Positions 1 to 9,104 are shown, counted from the first letter of the stretch. The stretch is 33,542 bases of DNA from Streptococcus caballi DSM 19004 (GCF_000379985.1 NZ_KB904075.1:151-33692); one strand, 5' to 3'. The notes: generated by a model not told the origin, from the letters alone. Program-made: numbers and translations.

Positions 1-242
1 TCTGCTACAATGCTGGTCGTATAAGGAAAGAAAGATGCAAAAAAAAGCAAAAGCAGGGAGATCCAAACCAGCTTGTTATTGATTTTCTTCACATGGTCCC
101 AAGCGCGGTGCATATTGACCCACATAGTGCCAATCCAGAAAAAAGATATCATATAGGCAAAAAAATTCATTCGCAAATCAAGGACAGCCGCCCAAGTCAA
201 AACGACTGGCTTCTTTAACTCCAAAATTAAAGACGACTCCAT
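1..242 (-). CDS. TMEM175-like (DUF1211) membrane protein, N-terminally short; runs off window
   Basis: Reading the minus strand from the ATG at 242 gives about 80 codons, open to the window edge. The protein has the stretch RMNFFAYMISFFWIGTMWVN followed by INNKLVWISLLLLFFASFFP. I recognise this as the second and third helices of bacterial TMEM175/DUF1211 potassium-channel-like proteins. The family normally begins with a helix carrying RxxxFSD/FTD, which forms the pore filter. Here the ATG falls just before LILELKKP, where that helix should already have ended, so about 20 residues are missing. An in-frame TGA lies nine codons upstream. An AAAGGTGG ribosome-binding site just before the ATG suggests this shortened form is translated. 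It may be a decayed gene; channel function is doubtful without the filter helix. Confidence 0.6.
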   Translation of the reverse strand, partial: MESSLILELKKPVVLTWAAVLDLRMNFFAYMISFFWIGTMWVNMHRAWDHVKKINNKLVWISLLLLFFASFFPYTTSIVA

Positions 243-532
243 AAACCACCTTTCTTCCGCATAAACTCAGCTATCTTGTCAAAATTGTTGACGGGCTTTC
301 ACAAATGTAATTCTGATGAACTATCTCATTTATTAGTTAGATTTTTCAGCAATCCAGATAGACTGTTGAAAGTGGTCAACTTAACTGCTTTGCCAGGGAG
401 TTAGTTTTGTCCGTCGACAGCTAGATTAACCCTTTAATCAATTTCCCGAAGGTCTGGCTATAAGAACCTGTATTCACAGTTCAGCACTTCTATCTAAGGC
501 TGTTTTTCCCCAGTCCTTCTCTCATAAGGAGT
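243..532. other. Non-coding stretch between the TMEM175-like gene and the galE terminator
   Basis: I find no convincing gene here. The minus strand contains a 22-codon open stretch (about 310-230) that overlaps the start of the TMEM175-like gene in another frame, without a start codon. There are short weak inverted repeats (GTCAA/TTGAC near 280, GTTGA/TCAAC near 370). No clear promoter could be assigned to the TMEM175-like gene. Confidence 0.4.
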
Positions 533-562
533 AAAAAAGAAGCTGAGTCAGGCTCAACTTCT
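533..562 (-). terminator. Rho-independent terminator of galE / end of the pel cluster
   Basis: On the minus strand, directly after the galE stop, a 10-bp stem (AGAAGTTGAG pairing with CTCAGCTTCT, one T-G wobble) encloses the loop CCTGA and is followed by a T-run. It closes the transcript that could run from pelD through galE. Confidence 0.85.
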
Positions 563-569
563 GTATTTG

Positions 570-1583
570 TTACAACTGATAACCATTTGGGTTTTGGCTC
601 TGCCATTTCCAAGAATCTCTAACCATATCTGTCAAAGTTTTTTGTGCTTCCCATCCAAGTTCTCGCTTAGCTTTGCTTGGGTCAGCGTAGCAAGTGGCAA
701 TGTCGCCAGCACGACGAGGCTTGATGACATAAGGAATGGTCACACCGTTAGCTTTTTCAAAAGCTTTGACAAGGTCGAGAACACTATAACCATGACCTGT
801 ACCAAGATTATAAACACGTGCTCCTTTATTAGCAAGATTGTTTTTGACGGCCTTAACATGACCCTTAGCTAGGTCAACCACATGAATGTAGTCACGAACA
901 CCAGTGCCATCATGGGTATCGTAGTCATCTCCAAAGACATTTAGTTCTTTTAATTTTCCAACAGCGACTTGGGTGATGTAAGGCATTAGATTATTAGGGA
1001 TTCCATTGGGGGCCTCGCCAATCATGCCGCTTTCATGAGCACCAATGGGATTAAAGTAACGTAAATTGGTCACAGACCAATCCGGATTAGCGTGGGCAAC
1101 ATCGTTTAAAATTTGCTCCATCATGACCTTGGTATAGCCATAAGGATTAGTGGCTGAAGTTGGAAGATCTTCTGTCAAAGGAGAGACATTGGTCATACCA
1201 TAAACTGTCGCACTGGAACTAAAGACGATATTCTTGACATCATTGCCCGTCATCACTTCTAAAAGGGTAATGGTGCCAGTGATGTTATTATGATAATAAA
1301 CTAAGGGTTTCTCAACAGACTCCCCGACAGCTTTAAAGGCTGCAAAGTGAATAACTGCTTCAATCTTATTTTCTTTAAAAACCTTATCCAAGAAAGTTTT
1401 ATCTAAAATTGATCCTTGGTAAAAAGGAATTTCCTTGCCTGTAATAGTGGCTAAACGCTTGAGAACCTCTGGGGAACTATTTGAAAAATCATCTACGATG
1501 ATAACATCGTAACCAGCAGCTAAAAGCTCGACTACGGTATGGCTACCGATGTAGCCTGCTCCACCTGTAACTAAAATTGACAT
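570..1583 (-). CDS. galE: UDP-glucose/UDP-GlcNAc 4-epimerase GalE
   Basis: A 337-aa cytoplasmic short-chain dehydrogenase/reductase of full family length. The NAD-binding [10 protein letters not shown] is at residues 6-15. The catalytic triad is Ser124, Tyr148 and Lys152, matching E. coli Ser124/Tyr149/Lys153. It interconverts UDP-glucose and UDP-galactose with bound NAD. At the sugar-binding gate (GDIATCYAD, residues 293-301) the residue aligned with E. coli Tyr299 is Cys298. In characterised enzymes a small residue here (human Cys307, E. coli Y299C) admits N-acetylated sugars, so this enzyme may also make UDP-GalNAc. It lies 67 bp behind the DUF4832 gene, has its own GGAGG site before ATG, and is followed by a terminator. 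It is therefore probably the last gene of the pel transcript. Use in Pel precursor supply is inference; a housekeeping Leloir role is equally possible. Confidence 0.95.
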   Translation of the reverse strand: MSILVTGGAGYIGSHTVVELLAAGYDVIIVDDFSNSSPEVLKRLATITGKEIPFYQGSILDKTFLDKVFKENKIEAVIHFAAFKAVGESVEKPLVYYHNNITGTITLLEVMTGNDVKNIVFSSSATVYGMTNVSPLTEDLPTSATNPYGYTKVMMEQILNDVAHANPDWSVTNLRYFNPIGAHESGMIGEAPNGIPNNLMPYITQVAVGKLKELNVFGDDYDTHDGTGVRDYIHVVDLAKGHVKAVKNNLANKGARVYNLGTGHGYSVLDLVKAFEKANGVTIPYVIKPRRAGDIATCYADPSKAKRELGWEAQKTLTDMVRDSWKWQSQNPNGYQL

Positions 1584-1650
1584 TTATTTACCTCCATAAT
1601 AAGTATGTTTGTTAAGCTAACTTCTTTCTTTTATAGCCCTAGCCCTTTTC

Positions 1651-3024
1651 CTATCGTGACAATAAGGTCAGAATCTTATCTTCCTCATGTCCTTTGATGG
1701 CAAATCTTAGGGCAGGCTTATTGGTCATGGGATCAAGAACTGCAAGACTAATCTTCTGCCACTCTTGAAATTGCTTAGAGCTGAGCTTTAGACTTAGTTG
1801 CTTTGATATCCCCGGCTGAACCTGAGTCAAATCAAAATGTGTCTTGATGGCTTCTGTTTTTCCGTTGCTGGTAATATAAATCATCACTGGCCACTTCCAA
1901 TAAAATGGAGCGACACCATCATTCTCCCAAGTGAGACTTAAATTTCTCTGATGATTGATTTGTACCTTAGAAAGCCACAAACGATAGCCCATATTTTTCA
2001 ATAGCTTATCATAAGCTGATGAACTTACTGATTTGTCTGCAATTTTGGGTCCCAGAAAAGTTGTATGAGCCTGTCTCAGTAGTCGTTTGGTGGTCGCAAA
2101 ATCAGCTACCATCAACTCATACATACTCTTGGCGCTGGTCAATTCACCACCACTTGGAGCCGTTTTCCAGTAAGTAGGCATGGCAGAAAGGGCAGCCTTT
2201 TCACCAGTTTGTTCGTAGTTGCCACCTTCTTTGATCCATTGAAACCAGGTATCCGTCTCATCCTCATCACCTGTGACATCATTGAAAAGTCCCATGCCTT
2301 GCTCAGCTGCTATCTTGAAGGGACGACGCATCAATAGTTTTGCTGTTGGAAAAGCCGTGCTCCAGGGACTGACATATCGATTTCTGATTGCCTCCTTAGG
2401 CATAGAGCCTGTGCTATTTGGTTCAAAACTAGTATGCCATTCTCCCCAATGCCCTAGCCCACCAAGTTCAATATAAGCAATAAAGCCATCCCGTCCCCAG
2501 CGTTGTCCCATAGCAGCAACCGCTTTTTGAAAAGCCGCCACTAAGATAGGATTCTTGTAATTGGGAGAGTAGCCCTTGCCATAATCATTCTTATAATGCC
2601 TGCCATCCTTCGTTTTATCATACAACCACTGCGGAATATCCAGGTGATCCTTGTTGGTCGGGTAATCACTGACAAAACGAAGGATCGCATGTTTACCTTC
2701 TGAGCGCCAGCGTTCAAACTGTTCTTCTTTTTCAATGTCCTGCCAGTTAAACTGCCCTTCTTTAGGCTCTAGCTCCGACCAATACAGATCAATATAGACT
2801 AACTCGATATCGTCTGAAACCACCTGATCTGATGCTTGCGGAGCAAAACCCATGAGGGGATTAGCAATCGTTTTTTCTGATTTACTGAAGGTCTTTTCCA
2901 AAATTATTTTTGATTGATTCATCTGATAGTATCCTAATAAACATGCGATAAGGCAGCAGACGATAACAGTAAGAGCAAAGATCATCTTATGGGGTGGCTT
3001 TTTCACTTGATTTTGTTTTGTCAT
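1651..3024 (-). CDS. Membrane-anchored DUF4832-family glycoside-hydrolase-like protein
   Basis: A 457-aa protein with one membrane segment at residues about 13-32, so most of it should face outside. The extracellular part starts with NPLMGFAP and has YIDLYWSELEPKEGQFNW, the usual start of a TIM-barrel sugar-cleaving fold in DUF4874/DUF4832 proteins. It also has YIELGGLGHWGEWH, whose glutamates could be catalytic. A C-terminal beta domain (SLTWENDGVAPFYW onward) fits the DUF4832 module. The substrate is unknown. The ATG at 3024 lies 5 nt after the DUF4956 stop with no good ribosome-binding site, which suggests translational coupling. Because the PelA of this cluster carries only a deacetylase, this protein could supply the missing Pel-trimming activity. 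That is inference from context. Confidence 0.7.
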   Translation of the reverse strand: MTKQNQVKKPPHKMIFALTVIVCCLIACLLGYYQMNQSKIILEKTFSKSEKTIANPLMGFAPQASDQVVSDDIELVYIDLYWSELEPKEGQFNWQDIEKEEQFERWRSEGKHAILRFVSDYPTNKDHLDIPQWLYDKTKDGRHYKNDYGKGYSPNYKNPILVAAFQKAVAAMGQRWGRDGFIAYIELGGLGHWGEWHTSFEPNSTGSMPKEAIRNRYVSPWSTAFPTAKLLMRRPFKIAAEQGMGLFNDVTGDEDETDTWFQWIKEGGNYEQTGEKAALSAMPTYWKTAPSGGELTSAKSMYELMVADFATTKRLLRQAHTTFLGPKIADKSVSSSAYDKLLKNMGYRLWLSKVQINHQRNLSLTWENDGVAPFYWKWPVMIYITSNGKTEAIKTHFDLTQVQPGISKQLSLKLSSKQFQEWQKISLAVLDPMTNKPALRFAIKGHEEDKILTLLSR

Positions 3025-3029
3025 TTGCT

Positions 3030-3695
3030 TTAACCATGGTATTCACCATTGTATTGAATCAAGGTGATGTCTTCAACACCTTCAACATCACGAATTTCAT
3101 TTGAAAAGACTAAATCATCATCCTTGCAGAAGACTTCAACGGATAATTCTACCATATCCTTGCGTGCAGTCTTAGCTTTTAGGACATATTTCATCTTACC
3201 AAAGGCTTGAAAAATCTTTTCTTCTGTGGCATCGTCCTTATAATGAATAACAGCGATATAAACCTTACCTCTTTGTTGGTGATGGTAGAAAATGGTGAAG
3301 AGGATTGTCATCACAACTGCTGCCGCGATAGCTAGAAAATACATGCCTGCACCCACGGTAATCCCCGTCGTAATGGCCCAGAAAATATAGAGAAGATCCA
3401 TCGGATCCTTGATAGCTGTCCGATAACGAACGATAGACAGGGCACCAACCATCCCAAGGGAAATAACGATATTGGTGCTAATAGCTAGGGTCACCATACA
3501 GGTTAGAATAGTCATTCCAACTAAGGTCAAAGCAAAACTACGTGAAAAAACAACTCCCATATAGAATTGACGATAAATCAAGTAAATGACATAACCCATG
3601 ATAATAGAGATGCCCAAAGACAGCAAAACTTGCCACAAGCTATTGCCCTGATAAGAACTAATAAAGGAATTTTTAAAAATATCTTGAATACTCAT
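3030..3695 (-). CDS. DUF4956 integral membrane protein
   Basis: A 221-aa protein with about four to five membrane helices in residues 20-140, then a soluble domain of about 80 residues. The hallmark is SLGMVGALSIVRYRTAIKDP (about residues 79-98), which I recognise from DUF4956 proteins. The soluble end (YIAVIHYKDD, then VEGVEDITLIQYNGEYHG) looks like a small alpha/beta domain. DUF4956 genes are commonly found beside VTC-domain and CotH genes, as here: it starts 26 nt after the VTC stop. The function is not established. A role as membrane partner or channel for the VTC-like enzyme is a guess from gene order. Confidence 0.75.
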   Translation of the reverse strand: MSIQDIFKNSFISSYQGNSLWQVLLSLGISIIMGYVIYLIYRQFYMGVVFSRSFALTLVGMTILTCMVTLAISTNIVISLGMVGALSIVRYRTAIKDPMDLLYIFWAITTGITVGAGMYFLAIAAAVVMTILFTIFYHHQQRGKVYIAVIHYKDDATEEKIFQAFGKMKYVLKAKTARKDMVELSVEVFCKDDDLVFSNEIRDVEGVEDITLIQYNGEYHG

Positions 3696-3721
3696 TACAT
3701 TTCTCTTTCATTTTCAGAAGT

Positions 3722-4450
3722 TTACTCACCATCGTACCAATAGCTAGTAAAACTGTGCTTATAATTCGACTTGTCATAACAAAGAACATACTTAGAGACT
3801 GCCGTATACTCTGTCGCATCTGTCGGAATGATTTCCTTGATGATATCAGGATAAAACTCTGTAAACTTGACTTCCATGACCAACTTGTCTGGTTCAATCA
3901 CTTCAAGTGTCGACAGATTAGGATTGAAAATATCAAAACTGCCCACGGCTGCACGAACATTTTCATCAAATGTCACGCGCACCGTTCCTTCATCCATGAC
4001 CCAGGGTTCTCGTTCATAATCTACAATTGTCCTAGGCCGCATGATATTAACCTTACATTCAACATAGAATTCTCTGCAAAGGGGATGGGGACTTTTCAAC
4101 AAAAAATCATAATCTCCATCTAAAATTTGGTAGAATTCTTCCCGCGTCAAAGGGGCATCTTCCTTATAAATTTGTGCACCATATTTTCGTTTGCGTTCTA
4201 AACGGATAACATTGTCAGAAAAATTGTAAATACGAATACGGTACTTTTTCCGAACCAGAATACCTGCCTGCTTTTCCTCATAGGAGCTGTTCCAATAATC
4301 ATCAAAATAAAGACTGCGAATGGTGTAATTTTGATTTTGAACATGCTTATCTAAGGTCATGATTTCTCTCAATCTCTGGCGAATAAGGGACTGATCTTTC
4401 TTTGAAATCAAATATTTCTGCTCATGTCGAAATTTTTCTTTACTCTTCAT
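3722..4450 (-). CDS. VTC-domain (polyphosphate-polymerase-like) protein
   Basis: A 242-aa soluble protein filled by one VTC domain, the tunnel-shaped triphosphate-handling fold of the yeast vacuolar transporter chaperone catalytic subunit Vtc4. Basic and acidic motifs expected inside the tunnel are visible: RHEQKY (8-13), RKKYRIRIY (67-75), RLERKRK (83-89), RPRTIVDYER (138-147), RVTF (158-161), VMEVKF (191-196) and SKY (219-221). In family members with known activity, ATP is converted to polyphosphate. Whether this bacterial stand-alone version polymerises phosphate is not shown. Its ATG overlaps the CotH stop by 11 nt with AGAGGA upstream, so the two are almost certainly co-translated. It has no membrane segment of its own; the DUF4956 protein encoded next is a candidate partner. 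Confidence 0.85.
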   Translation of the reverse strand: MKSKEKFRHEQKYLISKKDQSLIRQRLREIMTLDKHVQNQNYTIRSLYFDDYWNSSYEEKQAGILVRKKYRIRIYNFSDNVIRLERKRKYGAQIYKEDAPLTREEFYQILDGDYDFLLKSPHPLCREFYVECKVNIMRPRTIVDYEREPWVMDEGTVRVTFDENVRAAVGSFDIFNPNLSTLEVIEPDKLVMEVKFTEFYPDIIKEIIPTDATEYTAVSKYVLCYDKSNYKHSFTSYWYDGE

Positions 4451-6206
4451 AGGTATCCTCTTTCACTGAACCATCGTTATCAACATAGAAAGATTTAACA
4501 CCAGAGTATTTTTCATTTTCGCCAACATAGTAATCAAAGGCTGTCTGCATTTTACCAGCGGAATTTTTAGCTGTTACGCGGATGAAGTATTGCCCTGCTC
4601 CTAGTTTATCCATTTCAGTGGAAGTTAACTTAATATTAGCTTTTTTGAAAATGGTTGAGGTGAACTTATAGTCTTTGGATACTTCCACTGTGTAAGTAAT
4701 ATCTTGAGCTTTGAAGTCAAAGGCACTGTCCCAATTGAGTTTCAATTTTGAACCGTTTAGTTTTGGAGTGCCAATAAAGAATGGCATCGGTTTAGTCAGG
4801 CTTTCTTTGTATGATTGGTAATTTTCTTCAACTTCCTTGGGCAAGGCTGCAAGAATTTGCTGATATTGAGTCATAGAAACACCTAGACGTGTACTGTCTG
4901 GCACTTCTGTGATGTAAGGTTCCACTACCTTGGCATATTCTAGTGAAAGGCTGCTAATTTTTTTATTGGTCAATACATTGCTGCGTAAATCTAAGATAGC
5001 CTCATCCAGAGCCTTACGGAATTTTTTAGATTGTAAAGCTCGTCTGAAGAGCATATTCCCCCAATAGTTGCTGATTCCTGTTTCCCAACTAGCGTCACCA
5101 TTGTGACCTTCTATTTGATACTCTGTTTTGAAAAGCATGCCATCATTATCCCAAGGAATAATGTACCAACGTTTTGAGTTTAAAGGACTGTATAAGAATA
5201 TGTTACGGTTTTGAGTATCATGATTGCCAATTAAGATCTGAAAAGCCATCCAATAAGACAAATTTTCCATATCTAAATTTTTATCAAGCACTTTATCAAA
5301 ATCAAGCGATGTATTATTGACGGCCTTAATTAATTTCAAAAGCTTAGTATGGTCAGTTGATCCCTTAATTTCGATCTTGGTTTCAAATTTCTTTTGATCA
5401 TATTTCGGATCGGTAGCTAACTTGATATCATCATCTGGATAAAATTCAAAAAAGTTAATTTTATATAATTGCCCACTACTGTCTAAATTATGATTTTTCA
5501 TGCCTTGCTTATTAAGCTGTTCCACCTGAGTATACAGTCCATAATCAACAAATTCATTAGGCTTGTCACCAGTTGTATCTTTGACATAAAGATGAACAAA
5601 CTGGGTTTGCAGACTTAATAATTGAGGAATGTCCTGTAAGAGCGTGTAAGCCATCATATTACGGAAACGAAGGCTATCTGTCTGGTGCTTGTTGAGATTG
5701 ATTGTCTTTTGACCATACCAACTTCCTTTGCTATCCTTAATCTTTATCTTATAGTTCTTTTGTGGATTTCGGCTGGAGGTCTGACCTCTAACTTGAACAG
5801 ATGCATTTGGCGTTGTTTGACCATAGCCCAATTCACCAGCTTTTGGTCCTTTCTCATCACCAACTTGTAATAGTCCAGCCACCTTGTAACGGTCTACACC
5901 CATTTTGTCATAATCATAAACGGATAAACCATTAACCTCTGACCAAGAATGATTGGTATTATCTGAATCATTACCGCGACTGACAGTAAGATACATAGTC
6001 CCTACTTTATCACGGTTATAGGTCTTATAATTAGCTGAGTTATCTCTCAAATGATAGGAGTCACTGGACTTTGTCACTGTGGCCTCCTTATTTTTACTAG
6101 CCTTGCTTCCGCTACTATTTTTTAAGAGTGGAGCAAATAAAATAATGAGAACAAGGGATAAGAGTAGCAAGAAAGCAACTTGCATGAGTGTCCTATTCTT
6201 TTTCAT
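4440..6206 (-). CDS. CotH-type kinase-like membrane-anchored protein
   Basis: A CotH-family protein of 588 aa from the preferred start. An N-terminal anchor (MKKNRTLMQV then a leucine-rich segment) is followed by an extracellular region. Kinase-like signatures are QKNYKIKI (lysine-containing strand), NHDTQNRNIFLY (catalytic-loop-like) and WYIIPWDNDGMLF, whose WDxD resembles the metal-binding segment of Bacillus CotH. A fibronectin-III-like beta domain lies near the C terminus (about residues 480-575). CotH kinases phosphorylate secreted proteins; the substrate here is unknown. I chose the ATG at 6206 over an upstream TTG at 6233 because AAAGGA lies 8 nt before it. It overlaps the pelG stop by 14 nt, so this protein is tied to Pel translation. 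Confidence 0.8.
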   Translation of the reverse strand: MKKNRTLMQVAFLLLLSLVLIILFAPLLKNSSGSKASKNKEATVTKSSDSYHLRDNSANYKTYNRDKVGTMYLTVSRGNDSDNTNHSWSEVNGLSVYDYDKMGVDRYKVAGLLQVGDEKGPKAGELGYGQTTPNASVQVRGQTSSRNPQKNYKIKIKDSKGSWYGQKTINLNKHQTDSLRFRNMMAYTLLQDIPQLLSLQTQFVHLYVKDTTGDKPNEFVDYGLYTQVEQLNKQGMKNHNLDSSGQLYKINFFEFYPDDDIKLATDPKYDQKKFETKIEIKGSTDHTKLLKLIKAVNNTSLDFDKVLDKNLDMENLSYWMAFQILIGNHDTQNRNIFLYSPLNSKRWYIIPWDNDGMLFKTEYQIEGHNGDASWETGISNYWGNMLFRRALQSKKFRKALDEAILDLRSNVLTNKKISSLSLEYAKVVEPYITEVPDSTRLGVSMTQYQQILAALPKEVEENYQSYKESLTKPMPFFIGTPKLNGSKLKLNWDSAFDFKAQDITYTVEVSKDYKFTSTIFKKANIKLTSTEMDKLGAGQYFIRVTAKNSAGKMQTAFDYYVGENEKYSGVKSFYVDNDGSVKEDTYEE

Positions 6207-7683
6207 AAGTAATTCCTTTTTTAAAGATTGCAATTGTCTTCACGGTTAACCATTTATATAAATAATGAAAAAAACCACCTTCTTCTTTCTTCTGAATCAA
6301 AGGTTGACGACTGAGGACCTGATAGAAGAGATTGCTTGTAATATTTTCCAAATCATACCATGAGAGTAGAAAGTAAATAACGGATCCTAATAGGAAACCA
6401 AAGCCATAAAAAAGACTATTAGCAAAGATTAAACCAAAGCTAAACAAAGTTACTGTTAGCGCAAAAACAATACTTGTTCGATAGGCTTTATCTACATTAC
6501 CAAAGTAGGTCGTTGTTAAGGTGACAACATTAGCAAGAGCATAGATGGCATAGGCAACGCATAAAACGCGGAAATAACCACGCATCGTATCATTGAAGCC
6601 TAGTGGCAAATAACTTAAAATGGCTAGTCCAAATGAAATAGCAATTAAGGTTGTTAACAATTGTTTCCACCCTACGCTTTTTAGGTGCCTCCTCAAACTG
6701 GCTAGCATTTCATTTTCTGCATCTCTTAATTCCTGTAAACTGCCGCCACGGTTGAATAATTGATAAAAGTTATAAGATACCTTAGAAAAATCAACTTCTA
6801 AAACCACGATAAAATTAATAGTCGTTGTCAGCATTGTTAGCGAAGCAATAAAAACTGATAAATCGTAGTAAGGCGCAATATGAAAAATACCTTTAACTTG
6901 CTGACCAATAGGTGAAAACCAGACAGCAACCACATGAGATAATAGTCCGATTTGTGTACAACCACCAATAACAGCCAGTTTTTTATACTTGTCAAAGTAA
7001 GTTAGGAAATGGAATAATTCTTTAGCCACAATTTTCTGAGGAAACTGCCTATATAAAACCAGACTCACCTGGACAATAAAACTAGCATATCCTAAAACAA
7101 TAGCCCATAAAAGTGCAATTACAACAGGAAACTTCAAAATCAGAAAAAAGGCACCAATTAGAAAAGTCACCAGAATAGTCCACATAAAGGCCTTAAAAAT
7201 ACCCATGTAGTCCTTGGTAACTGTCAAAAAATTAATGGCATTCCAAGTCATAATCAACTCACAGAAAAGGATCCAGGCCAATATACCATAAATAAATCCA
7301 ACTCCAGAAAAAATAAGGAAGATTGCATATAGAAAGCCCCCACAGCTCACTAAGAAGAATTGACTTCCCCAATAAGTCGCTAAGAAGCCCTTAAGTTTCT
7401 TAGTGTACAGTTTGTCAGACAAGTAACGTGAAATAACCAGAGATGAAAAGCCATTAACCAAAAGGGAAGCCAGCAAAGCATAGGTAATCAGAGCAACTAA
7501 TAAATTACGATCAGCTAGGTTAATTTTTGAAAAGGAAGCTAAAAGATAAACAGAGAAGAGAACAATTTCCCCCAATATGAGTGGTCCTGCTGCCGTCACT
7601 GCAGCATAGGTGTAGGCTCTGGGTCTAGAGGTCAAGTTCTTTTCTTTTAAAATCTCATTGATTGAGAAACCAATTCCCGCCAA
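6193..7683 (-). CDS. pelG: PelG-like polysaccharide exporter
   Basis: A 496-aa protein with about twelve hydrophobic helices, opening with MAGIGFSINEILKEKNLTSR. That is typical of PelG, a MOP/PST-superfamily exporter that moves Pel chains across the cytoplasmic membrane. Length fits the family. The start codon is TTG, placed directly after the pelF TAA with AGGAGG about 8 nt upstream. Its last codons overlap the CotH start. The loop LFNRGGSLQELRDAENEML (about residues 306-324) also fits PelG. In Gram-negatives PelG works with PelD and PelE, whose candidate genes are all in this operon. Confidence 0.9.
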   Translation of the reverse strand: MAGIGFSINEILKEKNLTSRPRAYTYAAVTAAGPLILGEIVLFSVYLLASFSKINLADRNLLVALITYALLASLLVNGFSSLVISRYLSDKLYTKKLKGFLATYWGSQFFLVSCGGFLYAIFLIFSGVGFIYGILAWILFCELIMTWNAINFLTVTKDYMGIFKAFMWTILVTFLIGAFFLILKFPVVIALLWAIVLGYASFIVQVSLVLYRQFPQKIVAKELFHFLTYFDKYKKLAVIGGCTQIGLLSHVVAVWFSPIGQQVKGIFHIAPYYDLSVFIASLTMLTTTINFIVVLEVDFSKVSYNFYQLFNRGGSLQELRDAENEMLASLRRHLKSVGWKQLLTTLIAISFGLAILSYLPLGFNDTMRGYFRVLCVAYAIYALANVVTLTTTYFGNVDKAYRTSIVFALTVTLFSFGLIFANSLFYGFGFLLGSVIYFLLSWYDLENITSNLFYQVLSRQPLIQKKEEGGFFHYLYKWLTVKTIAIFKKGITYEKE

Positions 7684-9087
7684 TTAAACCACCTCCTCAT
7701 ACAAATCACGATATTGTTGAATCATTGTTTCATATAAATAATAAGTTTCAGCGCGTTTTTGAGCAGTCTTACCAAGTTTTAGGCGTAATTCTCTTGAACT
7801 GCACATCTTTTCCATAGCCTGAGTTAAGCCCAAGCGATAAGTCGGAGGCACGCAGTAGCCTGCAATTCCTAGCTGGTCGTCTGGACCACCTTCTAACAAT
7901 TCACGACAACAACCAACTTCTGTTGTAACACAAGGACGTCTAGCAGCCATTGACTCGATAACTGACAAGGGCTGCGCTTCCGATATACTGGTTAATATTG
8001 TAAAGTCTAACTTTTCCATATAACGTACCACATCAACCTGACCAGCAAAAATAACATTTTTTATATTTAACTGTTTTACTAGCTGATGACATTCCTTGTT
8101 GTATTTTTTATCATCAACTGCCCCCAAGATATGCAGACGGACTTTGTCGTATTTCTGAGATAACTCATAAAAAACATAGAGCATGGTCTTTATGTCTTTG
8201 ATTGGAGCAATACGGACAACTGCTCCTATATCAACCCAGCCATCATCCTCTTTTAGAGGAATAGCTGAAAAACGGTCATAGTGAATACCGTTTGAAATAA
8301 CACGGCATTTATCAATATCACAGCCAACTTCTTGTTGAATAAATTTAGCTGCTGTATAAAGACTAGTCACACGATTAGCCTTACGATAGATTAAATCAGA
8401 TAACATGTAGAAAAATTGGATCCACTGGTGTTTCATACTCGGTAAAACCCAATTAGCCCGTAAAATTTCTTCTTCTCGTTCGCGCGTATAGATACCGTGC
8501 TCAGTTAGCAAGAGAGGTTTTTGATATTGATAACTTCCCAATGACGCCAGCAGACCAGCATATCCCGTTGCAATGGAATGATAAACATCAGCCTCTGGCA
8601 TCTCTTGATTTAATAAATAAAGCACTGTTAAAAGCATGGAACGCGTTGTATGAAACAAATCCGAGAAAGATTGTTGATTATGATTTTCGTCAACAATTTC
8701 CATTAAAAGCGTTAAAAAAAGTTCACTCTGCAAAAAATCAACTGGATTAAGTTGTTTACGGTTGAATAACTCAAAGAGCAAATCCCAATTAGGCCTTTGG
8801 CAGGCTATCATTTCTTTCAGGGCAGCTTTCTCTGAGTCAGTTACCTTAGACAAATTAATTTTTCCTGTCCCTTGGACAGTTAAAGCATCATCCAAAAAAA
8901 ATTCTTTAATTTCTGTCACATTGTCAGCTAATTCATATTTAAACTTTCCCTTTTGTTTAGCATTAGCACCAATCGTTACCAGGACAAATTCATGTTCAGA
9001 CATCTCATTGATATAATTGTGCATCCAGGATGACACACCACCATGAACATAAGGATAGCAGCCTTCCAAGATTAAACAAATTCTCAC
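7684..9087 (-). CDS. pelF: PelF-like glycosyltransferase (Pel polymerase)
   Basis: A 467-aa GT4-family cytosolic glycosyltransferase. The N-terminal domain starts MRICLILEGCYPYVHGGVSSW, typical of PelF, and contains TEHGIYTREREEE (195-207). The C-terminal nucleotide-sugar domain has VRIAPIKDIK (291-300) and an EX7E motif, E370 to E378 (EAQPLSVIE). PelF polymerises the Pel chain from UDP-sugars on the inner face of the membrane. The start is GTG at 9087 with AAGGA 7 nt upstream. It sits 17 nt after the pelA stop and ends immediately before pelG. No missing catalytic residue is apparent. Confidence 0.92.
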   Translation of the reverse strand: MRICLILEGCYPYVHGGVSSWMHNYINEMSEHEFVLVTIGANAKQKGKFKYELADNVTEIKEFFLDDALTVQGTGKINLSKVTDSEKAALKEMIACQRPNWDLLFELFNRKQLNPVDFLQSELFLTLLMEIVDENHNQQSFSDLFHTTRSMLLTVLYLLNQEMPEADVYHSIATGYAGLLASLGSYQYQKPLLLTEHGIYTREREEEILRANWVLPSMKHQWIQFFYMLSDLIYRKANRVTSLYTAAKFIQQEVGCDIDKCRVISNGIHYDRFSAIPLKEDDGWVDIGAVVRIAPIKDIKTMLYVFYELSQKYDKVRLHILGAVDDKKYNKECHQLVKQLNIKNVIFAGQVDVVRYMEKLDFTILTSISEAQPLSVIESMAARRPCVTTEVGCCRELLEGGPDDQLGIAGYCVPPTYRLGLTQAMEKMCSSRELRLKLGKTAQKRAETYYLYETMIQQYRDLYEEVV

Positions 9088-9104
9088 TTCTTCTTCCTTT
9101 CCAA

